Notes: generated by a model from the sequence alone, not told the origin. A DNA stretch of 64,000 nucleotides from Megaustenia siamemsis (GCA_032433765.1 JAVIAB010000046.1:60733388-60797387); one strand, 5' to 3'. Shown: positions 35,701 to 46,098, numbered from the stretch's first letter. Numbers and translations: made by a program.

Positions 35701-37241
35701 AAATAAAGATGAGAGTAAAACATAGAGCATGAAGGAAATAAAGATGAGAGTAAAACATAGTGTGTGAAGGAAATAAAGATGAGAGTAAAACATAGTGAGT
35801 GAAGGAAATAAAGCTGAGAGTAAAACATAGAGCATGCAGGAAATAAAGATGAGAGTAAAACATAGAGTGTGAAGGAAATAGAGATGAGAGTAAAACATAG
35901 TGTGTGAAGGAAATAAAGATGAGAGTAAAACATAGTGGGTGAAGATAATAAAGATGAGAGTAAAACATAGTGGGTGAAGGAAATAAAGTTGAGAGTAAAA
36001 CATAGAGCATGAAGGAAATAAAGATGAGAGTAAAACATAGTGAGTGAAGGAAATAAAGATGAGAGTAAAACATAGTGAGTGAAGATAATAAAGGTGAGAG
36101 TAAAACATAGAGGGTGAAGGAAATAAAGTTGAGAGTAAAACATAGAGCATGAAGGAAATAAAGATGAGAGTAAAACATAGTGAGTGAAGGAAATAAAGAT
36201 GAGAGTAAAACATAGTGTGTGAAGGAAATAAAGATGAGAGTAAAACATAGTGAGTGAAGGAAATAAAGATGAGAGTAAAACATAGTGAGTGAAGGAAATA
36301 AAGATGAGAGTAAAACATAGTGAGTGAAGGAAATAAAGATGAGAGTAAAACATAGTGAGTGAAGGAAATAAAGATGAGAGTAAAACATAGAGCATGGAGG
36401 AAATAAAGATGAGAGTAAAACATAGAGCATGAAGGAAATAAAGATGAGAGTAAAACATAGTGGGTGAATGAAATAAAGATGAGAGTAAAACATAGAGCAT
36501 GAATGAAATAAAGATGAGAATAAAACATAGTGGGTGAAGGAAATAAAGATGAGAGTAAAACATAGTGAGTGAAGGAAATAAAGGTGAAATTAAAACAGTG
36601 GGTGAAGGAAATAAAGATGAGAGTAAAACATAGAGCATGAATGAAATAAAGATGAGAGTAAAACAGTGGGTGAAGGAAATAAAGATGAGATTAAAACATA
36701 GTGAGTGAAGGAAATAAAGGTGAAATTAAAACAGTGGGTGAAGGAAATAAAGATGAGAGTAAAACATAGAGCATGAATGAAATAAAGATGAGAGTAAAAC
36801 AGTGGTGAATGAAATAAAGATGAGAGTAAAACATAGAATGAATGAAATAAAGATGAGAATAAAACATAGTGGGTGAAGGAAATAAAGGTGAAATTAAAAC
36901 AGTGGGTGAATGAAATAAAGATGAGAGTAAAACATAGTGGGTGAAGGAAATAAAGATGAGAGTAAAACATAGAACATGAATGAAATAAAGATGAGAGTAA
37001 AACAGTGGGTGAAGGAAATAAAGATGAGAGTAAAACATAGTGAGTGAATGAAATAAAGATGAGAGTAAAACATAGTGAGTGAATGAAATAAAGATGAGAG
37101 TAAAACATAGTGAGTGAATGAAATAAAGATGAGAGTAAAACATAGTGAGTGAATGAAATAAAGATGAGAGTAAAACATAGTGAGTGAAGATAATAAAGAT
37201 GAGAGTAAAACATAGAACATGAAAGAAATAATGATGAGAGT
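32775..37241. repeat. 35-bp satellite array, segment 2
   Basis: About 127 units. Subfamilies are regional: 'aaaggtgag' units fill about 34130-35035, 'gagcatgaa' units cluster at 33090-33970 and 35400-36500, and 'gaatgaaat' or 26-bp-shortened 'aaaacagtgg' units lie at 36590-37150. Minus-strand ORFs of 1302, 1263 and 1248 codons run through all three frames because the unit lacks stops. They have no codon bias beyond the repeat and no start context. I treat them as non-genic. Confidence 0.97.
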
Positions 37242-37290
37242 CGATGACGTCATGGAACGCACCAAAATGGCAGCTTATTTTTATTCGAGC
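37242..37290 (+). promoter_or_regulatory. CRE-like and YY1-like sites at the 5' edge of the insertion
   Basis: A full palindromic CRE, TGACGTCA, lies at 37245-37252, three bases inside the insertion. CCAAAATGGCAGC, close to the YY1 consensus, follows at 37262-37274. Both matches are by eye. Promoter activity is inference: YY1 near +1 is found in mammalian L1 5' UTRs and CRE/ATF sites in many proximal promoters. Confidence 0.4.
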
Positions 37291-37516
37291 TATGGACTAA
37301 GCAATGTTTACATTGAACAACAGGATATATGTTATTGCAACGAGTTGGCAGATTTTTGAAAATGTTTTCAAGGGTTTGAACATAAATGTTTGTTCACAGT
37401 TCGTTGACCTTCGCTGTAGATAAAGTCGTTAATTCGATGGCTTCGTTTTGGACGTTTGGTAGCTAAGGACCTAACTTGTGCAAACGGATGGCATTGGCAA
37501 GGATCATTTTGAATCT

Positions 37517-38398
37517 ATGAAGTGGGCTCATTTTGTGTTTAACTCAAAAGCATATGTGCTTTTTAACCAAAGACTTTTTTGGGGACTCGATGAAGATATC
37601 CCCGATGGAAGAATAAATTGTACTATTAGTCCCATAAATGATTCGCTTCCAGAGGTTTATGATGTAAACAAAGCAGTTTATTAATTGCAAATGAATAATG
37701 TCCACACCTATAATTGGTCAGGATTGTGTAACAGCAGCAGCTTTATAGCGAACACAGAAAACATCATAGGATTGTGCTGTTCTGAAACAGCTATGCCATG
37801 CTACCCTAGAATTGCTTTTAATGGGATTACTGTGACCACAAACCACTCTCCATGTGTGTGCCACATATTTACACCCCAGAAAGAAACACTGAATATAACA
37901 ACATCATGTGCCGTCTGTGATATTAATGACCACAGACCAGGAACCTCCAGTATGATTGATACAACTGTTGCACCAAGCATTTCATCAGCAGAGCCATATC
38001 TATGGAATGTTAATCTGACATTGTTCTTGAATGATGTCCAAGTTAATGAGACACCAGAATCGTGTGGCGGCAGCTACAAGAAGGGAGCGGAGAACATCAA
38101 GTTCTGCTGCTATAAAGGAGACTTGCCTTGCTATCCCAGAATTGCCTTAAATGGAATCACTGTAGTTGAAAACTTCTCCTCTTGTGTAAAATACACATTC
38201 ACATCTAAGAGTGAATCAGTGAAGGTCACAAAATCATATTCTCTCTGTAGTTTTACTAACTACAGGTCATGTGGCTTCTGTTGGATTGGAAATGATAACT
38301 TACCACCACTGTGTGTCTATATGTTTGGAATTGGAGTCATCAACGATGGTCTAACATCATCAAGTGCTATGACGATCATCATTTTCGGGAGGACGTGA
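37517..38398 (+). pseudogene. Cysteine-rich secreted-type protein with duplicated domain, one in-frame stop
   Basis: From ATG 37517 the frame reads MKWAHFVFNS, meets TAA at 37682, and continues in the same frame to TGA at 38398. An alternative GTG at 37478 is only the frame's first possible start. Two repeats of about 85 residues are visible: repeat 1 with CNSSSF, GLCCSE, MPCYPRIAFNGITV and CVCHIF; repeat 2 with CGGSYK, KFCCYK, LPCYPRIALNGITV and CVKYTF. They are separated by a Ser/Thr linker. Nine N-x-S/T sites (such as NCT, NWS, NHS, NLT, NFS) suggest an extracellular domain. No signal peptide is seen at either start, so the 5' part may be incomplete. The last 20 residues come from LINE sequence. 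I do not recognise the family. Confidence 0.6.
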
Positions 38399-38827
38399 AC
38401 TCCCATGGTATATGGTGGATAGGCGGCAGGAACCATTGAAGGCTATGTCTGACAAGTGTTCCTCCTTGCAGTTTCCTCATATTCCAAGTCCGGCTTGTTG
38501 CAGGAGCTACTGAGTTAAGTGCTCTGTGCACACCGTGAGCTGTGTGTCTCATCCGTTTTGATCCTGCTTCGATATCCCGCTTGTTTACGATGAATGATGA
38601 TATCATATGACAGGGAACAGTTGGCTGTGTTCACTTTCTGCGCGGTTTCGCCTTATGTCTTTTGGCGTGTGCTGAGACTGCTACGATGGAGACTACAGTT
38701 ACCTTTCTTTGTTTGGGAGATGAGTTAGTAATTCAGATGATTCCACTGGCACGGGCGGTTGAGCAATTATGGATTTTAATTCGTTTGCTGCGATACCGAG
38801 GCCTTCCATAACCAATAACCAATAACC

Positions 38828-40832
38828 AATGATGAGAGTAAAACATAGTGAGTGAAGGAAAGAAAGATGAGAGTAAAACATAGTGGGTGAAGGAAATAAA
38901 GATGAGAGTAAAACATAGTGGGTGAAGGAAATAAAGATGAGAGTAAAACATAGTGAGTGAATGAAATAAAGATGAGAGTAAAACATAGTGGGTGAAGGAA
39001 ATAAAGATGAGAGTAAAACATAGTGGGTAAAGGAAATAAAGATGAGAGTAAAACATAGTGGGTGAAGGAAATAAAGATGAGAGTAAAACATAGTGGGTGA
39101 AGGAAATAAAGATGAGAGTAAAACATAGTGGGTGAAGGAAATAAAGATGAGAGTAAAACATAGTGTGTGAAGGAAATAAAGGTGAGAGTAAAACATAGTG
39201 TGTGAAGGAAATAAAGATGAGAGTAAAACATAGTGGGTGAAGGAAATAAAGGTGAGAGTAAAACATAGTGAGTGAAGGAAATAAAGATGAGAGTAAAACA
39301 TAGTGGGTGAAGGAAATAAAGGTGAGAGTAAAACATAGTGTGTGAAGGAAATAAAGATGAGAGTAAAACATAGTGTGTGAAGGAAATAAAGATGAGAGTA
39401 AAACATAGAGTGTGAAGGAAATAAAGATGAGAGTAAAACATAGAGTGTGAAGGAAATAAAGATGAGAGTAAAACATAGAGTGTGAAGGAAATAAAGATGA
39501 GAGTAAAACATAGTGAGTGAAGGAAATAAAGATGAGAGTAAAACATAGAGCATGAAGGAAATAAAGATGAGAGTAAAACATAGAGCACGAAGGAAATAAA
39601 GATGAGAGTAAAACATAGTGAGTGAAGGAAATAAAGATGAGAGTAAAACATAGTGAGTGAAGGATATAAAGATGAGAGTAAAACATAGTGAGTGAAGGAA
39701 ATAAAGATGAGAGTAAAACATAGTGGGTGAAGGAAATAAAGATGAGAGTAAAACATAGAGGAGAAAGGAAATAAAGATGAGAGTAAAACATAGTGAGTGA
39801 AGGAAATAAAGATGAGAGTAAAACATAGTGGGCGAAGGAAATAAAGATGAGAGTAAAACATAGTGGGTGAAGGAAATAAAGATGAGAGTAAAACATAGTG
39901 GGTGAAGGAAATAAAGATGAGAGTAAAACATAGAGGAGAAAGGAAATAAAGATGAGAGTAAAACATAGTGTGTGAAGGAAATAAAGATGAGAGTAAAACA
40001 TAGTGAGTGAAGGAAATAAAGATGAGAGTAAAACATAGAGGAGAAAGGAAATAAAGATGAGAGTAAAACATAGTGAGTGAAGGAAATAAAGATGAGAGTA
40101 AAACATAGTGGGTGAAGGAAATAAAGATGAGAGTAAAACATAGTGAGTGAAGGAAATAAAGATGAGAGTAAAACATAGTGAGTGAAGGGAATACAGAGGA
40201 GAGTAAAACATAGTGGGTGAAGGAAATAAAGATGAGAGTAAAACATAGTGAGTGAAGGAAATAAAGATGAGAATAAAACATAGAGGAGAAAGGAAATAAA
40301 GATGAGAGTAAAACATAGTGTGTGAAGGAAATAAAGATGAGAGTAAAACATAGTGTGTGAAGGAAATAAAGATGAGAGTAAAACATAGAGTGTGAAGGAA
40401 ATAAAGATGAGAGTAAAACATAGTGGGTGAAGGAAATAAAGATGACAGTAAAACATAGTGGGTGAAGGAAATAAAGATGAGAGTAAAACATAGTGGGTGA
40501 AGGAAATAAAGATGAGAGTAAAACATAGTGAGGGAAGATAGTAAAGATGAAAGTAAAACATAGAACATGAAGGAAATAAAGATGAGAGTAAAACATAGTG
40601 GGTGAAGGAAATAAAGATGAGAGTAAAACATAGTGAGGGAAGATAGTAAAGATGAGAGTAAAACATAGAACATGAAGGAAATAAAGATGAGAGTAAAACA
40701 TAGTGGGTGAAGGAAATAAAGATGAGAGTAAAACATAGTGAGGGAAGATAGTAAAGATGAAAGTAAAACATAGAACATTAAGGAAATAAAGATGAGAGTA
40801 AAACATAGTGAGTGAAGGAAATAAATATGATA
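38828..40832. repeat. 35-bp satellite array, segment 3
   Basis: About 57 further units continue the array. The order of variants at about 39930-40450 (gaggag, gtgtg, gtgag, gaggag, then 'gaatacagaggagag' and 'gagaataaaac') recurs at 31120-31730, so the two ends share a duplicated block. ORFs of up to 700 codons on the minus strand are repeat by-products. Confidence 0.96.
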
Positions 40833-41167
40833 TGACTGATAAAATGCCTCTGTGGCATAATGGTATAGGTGGTGTCAATAGTTTTAATAATCACTTATAC
40901 ATTTTTTGCTGATGTAGTACATTGTATCATTCCAGAACTTGCAAATACTGAGCATTCTTTTGAGCCATTTGAGCCAGGGGATGGATGCATGGAGTTAACA
41001 ACAAACACCAGCAAGACGATTATTAATTATCATTGCTAAAAATGTAGACTATATGCTGGAAACAGCAATGCAGCTGAATCATTTTGCTGAAACATTTTTT
41101 TCCAAATAGAAGTATTGTTTTAAAATAAAGATTTTACCAATGACATTGAAAAAACTTAAAAACTTAC
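40833..41167. other. Intron 3 start, with a possible tRNA-like relic
   Basis: At 40849-40890 'gcctctgtggcataatgg' contains an A-box match (tggcataatgg) like the start of a tRNA or tRNA-derived SINE, but no B box follows. The rest is AT-rich and ends at the donor GTAAGT of exon 3. Confidence 0.4.
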
Positions 41168-41396
41168 GTTGTGTTGCTGGAATTACAGATACAGATGGAA
41201 TTACAGATGAAGATGGTATTGGAATATCATCAGGTGCCACAGCAAGCCAGCTCAACAAAAATCCACTTGACTCTTCTGAGTCGTCTGTGTTAAATATAAC
41301 TGTGATCTGATTGGTCTCTGAGTATAAGGGACCAGGTAGAGCCACACCACAGAAAGATCCCAGTTGTATATTATCATCTTCTGTACCATCAAACAA
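41168..41396 (-). CDS. Multi-CUB gene, visible exon 3 (end of CUB domain 1 plus linker)
   Basis: Acceptor TTCAATAG and donor GTAAGT (intron first base 41167) bound 229 bases, or 76 codons plus one base. The peptide starts LFDGTEDD, carries the fourth CUB cysteine in GSFCG and the terminal strand SSGFLLSW, then a Pro/Ser/Val-rich linker (DIPIPSSSVIPSVSV) before the next CUB. Such a linker is unusual between tandem CUBs of this gene, since the other domains follow directly. The last base joins the 30-kb exon to read TQRCGGN. The following intron is almost entirely the 35-bp array. Confidence 0.92.
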
Positions 41397-43065
41397 CTAT
41401 TGAATGAGAACATAAATAAAAGTGAAGTTTGTGTATGTTAACCTTCCCTCCAATTATTCAATCATTTTTTTATCATTATATCTAGTAGGTGGGTGGATAT
41501 GCAAATCTTCAAATTGTATGCAAATGTCAGGCCTTTGGACTCTACAGATATGTACTACATCTGTATCCGGTGAGATTTCTTTTTTGTTTGTTGTTATGCG
41601 TGCCTGGGCATGCAGCTTGTCAGCTGTTATGTCAGCTGTTCTCTAGGGACAACTCATGCCTTTGAGCCCCTGTCATTCTCTGTTAGTGTGATCTCCACTG
41701 GAATGTGGTGCTCGTGTTTACAATCAGGCCAACATGTTTCCGGGCTAACTGGACGCTCGTCTCTGCCTTGACCTTGTCTCGTCCCAGTAGAACTTCTGGT
41801 TTATTATGATGACCATTTCATGTTGTGTTTCTGCGACAACTTTACTGCTGTTATGATTCGTCCCTGAGGGTTGACGCTAGGCTAGATAAATGTAACTGTA
41901 TAACACATAACGATTTGATCTAATAATTTGTTCTGGCTTTTATTCCTGTCACATCGGACTCTCGTTCCACAATGTATATGGCAGGTCACACACTTACAGT
42001 GACAACTTTACTCTGACAATTTCTTCAGTCTATCGCCTTAACACTTGTCTCTAGGCTCTAACGCATTCATACTCACATCTAAATTATATGTGGACCACCC
42101 CCATTGGTGGCACTCCCTAATCTAATCTTCTACCGGTCCGGCTGTCTCTTGGTAACCGCTACTAACTGTCTCTTAATAGTGCTGCTCACTAATCTGTCTA
42201 CCTAACTGTTCGTACTGGCTATAATTCTATTACACTTGCATGGTGTCCTTACTCTTGATCGTCACTCCCTGCCAACTCAGTCTCTTAAAGTGTCTGCTCT
42301 CAAGTGCTTGTCTCATCTGCCTCTCAATCGTTTGTGTTTACCTCTTAAATTTTGATCCTGCCAGCCAATCAGAATTTGGCTTCCTATGCGTCTGTTTGCC
42401 CACTCACTTTTGGGCATGGACTCCACGATTTGCACGTGCATTTTGACCCATCCTCAATTTATTTTTCTCATATTTCGTCTTAATGTTTTTCTTCCTTTTT
42501 TTCTCCTTGACATTGTTCTCTCTCCACTCCTCCCCTTTCTACACCTACGTGTCTGTCTGCCCACTCACTTCTGGACCTGGTGCATTCTGACTTATCCTCT
42601 ATTTTTCTCATTACTTCGTCTTAAAGTCTTTTTCCTTTTTTTCTCCTTGACCTTGTTCTCTCATCTTTGTTTCCTCCTCTACTATTTCCACTCTTCTCCC
42701 TTCTACAAATCTGCCTCATCCTACTCCCAATATATAATTTATTGTTGTTATGGTCTTTGCTTATATCCCATAATGAAGACCTCAAGAGCTAGAATATGTA
42801 GTTATGTACTTTCCATAATGCTGTAACAAATAATGAGTTTTTTTTTTTCCTTTCTGCTCTGAGGGTATCCTTGTTCCTTCCATTTCAACATGAAGAGACA
42901 GTCAATGAGATGATACTTCAATAATTCATAATCGGTATGGTCTTCTTCCATGTTCACCCCGCCATCAATGGGTTTCAGAGTTTTTGAGAAGGAAAAACAG
43001 CACTGGTGTTTTGCTGGCAAAATTACCTAAGAACGTTAAAAACAGAAATATGGGCACTAAAACAT
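41397..43065. other. Intron 2 part, pyrimidine-rich unclassified DNA
   Basis: From about 41640 to 42300 the sequence is less AT-rich, with CT-rich plus strand, and could be part of an LTR element, but I find no ends. At about 42380-42680 a block of roughly 130 bp occurs twice ('tgcccactcacttytgg', 'ttttttctccttgac'). Small ORFs here follow this composition and look non-coding. Confidence 0.5.
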
Positions 43066-44018
43066 GGAATTGTTATGGACTTCATAATGAAGAAATGCTG
43101 CACTGGTAATAAAGGCATCGAATGGATACAAGGAGACCATTTGGAGGACCTTGACTTTGCTGATGACAAAGTTCTCATCAGCAGTCAGATAAAAATGATG
43201 CAGGAAAACACAAATGAACTATCATCAATAGCCAGCAAAATTGGGCTTGAGATCAATCATGAAAAGACTAAAGTTGTGAAAAGTTTAATTCCAACAGGTG
43301 ACAAAATATGCATGGAAAACAAACCAGTAGAAGAGATCGATCACTTTATCTATCTTGGAAGTCACATTGATCGAGAAGGGGATACGAGTAAAGAAATTAG
43401 AATCAGAATGGCTAAAGCAGCAATGTCTTTCAGAAGCCTTGAAAAGTTGTGGAAATCAAAACTCATCAGCACAAACACAAAACTTAGACTATTCAAATCA
43501 AATGTATTATCAACCCTTACGTATGCATGTGAAAGCTGGAAAACAACAAGAGATATAGAAACAAAGTTGAACGCATTCGAAAGTAAATGTCTAAGGAAAA
43601 TACTTGGTATAGCATGGAACGAATTCAAAACAAACGAGGAAATTAGAGAAATCGCCAATCAACCACTAATATCTTCAGTAATAAAGAAAAGATGATGGTC
43701 ATACGTTGGACATGTGATAAGAGATAATAACCGAATAGCAAAGCAAGCCCTCATATGGGAAACAACAGGTAAAAGAAAAAGAGGAAGACCCAGGGAGACA
43801 CTGAGAAGAACATTGATGAGAGAGGCAAGAGCAGCAGGAATCAGCCCCCTCAATGAAATAGAACTGCTTGCACAGAACAGAGACAGATGGCGAGATTTGA
43901 TAAAATATATTTAAAAGAAAACTACTAGAACAAAAAATTCATATAGGAGAAGGTGTATCTTGGTCTACGCCCTATGGGCCAGTTACGGCTCGAAAGGTCA
44001 ATAGATAGATAGATAGAA
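43066..44018 (+). mobile_element. RTE-like LINE family B, best-preserved copy
   Basis: From 'gttatggacttcataatg' the plus strand encodes VMDFIMKKCCTGNKG, the catalytic box LDFADDKVLISSQ (near 43150), ASKIGLEINHEKTK, YLGSHIDREGDTSKE and the C-terminal SVIKKR-WSYVGHVI, then KRKRGRPRETLRRTLMREA up to the TAA at 43912. One TGA at 43693 replaces a codon that is CGA in the 12-kb copy and CAA at 26 kb. It is 5'-truncated upstream of the RT core. The 3' UTR is about 75 bp and is followed by a (TAGA)n tail near 44000-44018. Confidence 0.9.
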
Positions 44019-44505
44019 AACATTTCCCTATATTTTACAAGACTGACTGAGTTTTCCTCTTCCTTTTCTACTTCTATGCTCTGTCAGAACTTGCTAGTCA
44101 CTGAAGGAATTTGTTTCTCCATCTTCGTGTGTTAAAAAAGTTAGAGCAGGCAACCATATTTTTCACACATTTGTTTGTAGTGTTGTCTACAAATTCTGCT
44201 AGTACCTTACTGTTATGCCAAGATATCCACAGTCTTATCCCTCTGTCTGTGCTTCTATTTCTGTATATTTTGATTACATCCTATATGGTTTCAAATTTTT
44301 TCTTGTCACTGCAAGATCATTAATGGTTCATTATTTCTTTCTGATGTGCATTAGAAGAGGCATCCCTCCTATGCACTGGTTTTATTAAGAATTTCTTTGT
44401 TGATATTTCCAGCTGTCCAGGAATGTCTCAATATTCTTATTGAAATTTATATGGTACCTGGTGGTTTTTTAAATATTTTTTTATTTATTTTTTTTTTTTC
44501 CACTG
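44019..44505. other. Intronic DNA, nothing recognised
   Basis: AT-rich sequence with T-runs near 44465-44500, just before the SINE target duplication. Confidence 0.6.
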
Positions 44506-44522
44506 ACTACTCAACAAATCTA

Positions 44523-44962
44523 GGGAGCCACAATAGCTCAGTGGTTAGCGAACTGGACTACATAGGACAAGAGGTCAGGGAGCCACAATAGCTCAGTGGT
44601 TAGCGAACTGGACTACAAAGGACAAGAGGTCAGGGAGCCACAATAGCTCAGTGGTTAGCGAACTGGACTACATAGGACAAGAGGTCAGGGAGCCACAATA
44701 GCTCAGTGGTTAGCGAACTGGACTACAAAGGACAAGAGGTCAGGGAGCCACAATAGCTCAGTGGTTAGCGAACTGGACTACAAAGGACAAGAGGTCAGGG
44801 AGCCACAATAGCTCAGTGGTTAGCGAACTGGACTACAAAGGACAAGAGGTCAGGGAGCCACAATAGCTCAGTGGTTAGCGAACTGGACTACATAGGACAA
44901 GAGGTCAGGGAGCCACAATAGCTCAGTGGTTAGCGAACTGGACTACATAGGACAAGAGGTCA
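44523..44962 (+). repeat. 55-bp tandem array of SINE promoter heads
   Basis: Eight units at exact 55-bp spacing (44523, 44578, 44633, 44688, 44743, 44798, 44853, 44908). They differ almost only at one site (cataggac in units 1, 3, 7, 8; caaaggac in units 2, 4, 5, 6). Confidence 0.96.
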
Positions 44963-45173
44963 GGTTCAGGTTTGAGACTGATCAACGGCTTCCGGGTTTG
45001 CCCAGCCTTAAATGGATAGCATATTTTTTCTGGGAAAGTAAAGTGGCACGGGCGTAATACCGACCACATTACCCCAAAAACCATGTGCTGTAGGTCTACA
45101 AAATACTACGGTCACTAACACCATATTTCCTATACGCCCCTTGGTGTGATGAGGCCCTTTACTACGTTTTTTT
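44524..45173 (+). mobile_element. SINE family 1 with eight tandem tRNA heads
   Basis: The element is flanked by diverged 18-bp duplications (44506-44523 and 45174-45191, about 15 of 18 identical). Its tRNA-like 5' head of 55 bp, starting gggagccacaatagctcag, is present eight times at 44523-44962, each with the A box tagctcagtgg. Only after the last head comes the body shared with the 10.3-kb copy ('cacgggcgtaataccgacca', 'accatgtgctg'). The single B-box position reads ggtttgagact, so it is degraded. Confidence 0.92.
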
Positions 45174-45191
45174 ACTGCTCAATAAACCTAG

Positions 45192-45419
45192 TTTAAGCAA
45201 AAACAAAGTAAAATTATGTTTTTCTAAAAAAATTAAAATAAAAACTATGATACAAACATATACACAAATTAGAAAAAAATAACTGGAAATGTATTACTAA
45301 AATTTACAAAAAATGAAATGGCAAAATTTGTGCTGAAGCACAATTATTTTGCCATTCATAAAATGATGCAAGTGAGATGCAAGTAATAGTGAAGAAGAAT
45401 ATATTGATACCTTTTACAA
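45192..45419. other. AT-rich spacer
   Basis: No feature recognised between the SINE and the beginning of the recognisable LINE endonuclease sequence. Confidence 0.5.
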
Positions 45420-45962
45420 TGAGCTACAGTTGACCATTGAACAGAGTAAATCCCAAGAAATAACTATTATTACTCGGGAATTTCAATGAAAAGGTAGAAA
45501 CAGCTAAAGTGTAAAAAGTGACTGGAGGACATGGCCCTGGAGAGATGAATGACAGAGGGAATAGAGTGATAGATTGGGCAAAGACACATGAAATGATTAT
45601 ATGTAACACCTGGTTCATGCAACACCATAGACGACTGTGGACATGGCAAACCTCAGACAATAAAGTACACAATTAAATTGATTTTATACTGGTACAGAGA
45701 AGATTCAGGAATGACCTAACATCTGTTAAAACAATGTCAGAAGCAGATTGCAATAGTGACCATGTACCAGTAGTTGGAAAAATGAGAATAAAAAAATGGT
45801 GGAAGACACATTAATTGTCAAGTAATATGAAATTAGAGCTAGATATGCTTAGAGTAAATAGACAGATGAGTGATAAGTACAGTAGAATAGTACAGAAGTG
45901 ATATGACGCTATTGAGAAAATACAGAACATTGAGGAGCAGTGGGAAATGCTCAAACAACTGA

Positions 45963-45965
<3 letters not shown>
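45420..45965 (+). mobile_element. RTE-like LINE (A-related), endonuclease part, left of nested insertion
   Basis: With several stops, the plus strand encodes an apurinic-like endonuclease end: GDFNEKVE-like 'gggaatttcaatgaaaaggt', GPGEMNDRGNRVIDWAKTHE, TWFMQHHRRLWTW, and EADCNSDHVPVVGKMRIK with the SDH catalytic motif near 45750. It breaks off after EEQWEMLKQL at 45962 and resumes at about 48066. Confidence 0.82.
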
Positions 45966-46030
<65 letters not shown>

Positions 46031-46055
46031 ATCTCTCTATCCCTCTATCTCTCTC

Positions 46056-46098
<43 letters not shown>

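Larger units (their letters stand above)
37242..38827 (+). mobile_element. Composite retro-insertion: cysteine-rich ORF joined to a LINE 3' end
   Basis: A 1586-bp insertion interrupts the 35-bp array and is flanked by a 12-bp duplication (aatgatgagagt) at 37230-37241 and 38828-38839. The left 1.1 kb contains an intronless cysteine-rich ORF. The right part, from about 38340, is about 96 percent identical by eye to the family E LINE 3' end at 52402-52885 (inverted) and ends in tandem 'ccaataa' units next to the duplication. Target duplication plus a terminal LINE tail indicates LINE-machinery integration. Either a reverse transcriptase switched from LINE RNA to a cellular mRNA, or the unit is a composite non-autonomous element. 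I cannot tell which from one copy. Confidence 0.8.

Noticed and set aside
32730..36638. Minus-strand ORFs of 1302, 1263 and 1248 codons in three frames
   Set aside because: All three frames are open at once because the 35-bp unit contains no stop on that strand. The peptides are the repeat translated, with no domain, start context or codon preference.
38379..38606. 75-codon minus-strand ORF in the family E sequence as a real gene
   Set aside because: The composition looks protein-like, but the 52-kb copy differs mainly at amino-acid-changing positions and has a stop, so it is not under coding constraint here.
38699..40878. Minus-strand ORFs of 681-700 codons
   Set aside because: Same 35-bp repeat effect. 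Their ends run into LINE or unique sequence by chance.
42386..42826. 146-codon Phe/Leu-rich ORF as a membrane protein
   Set aside because: It spans a duplicated pyrimidine-rich block, and hydrophobicity follows from T-rich codons.
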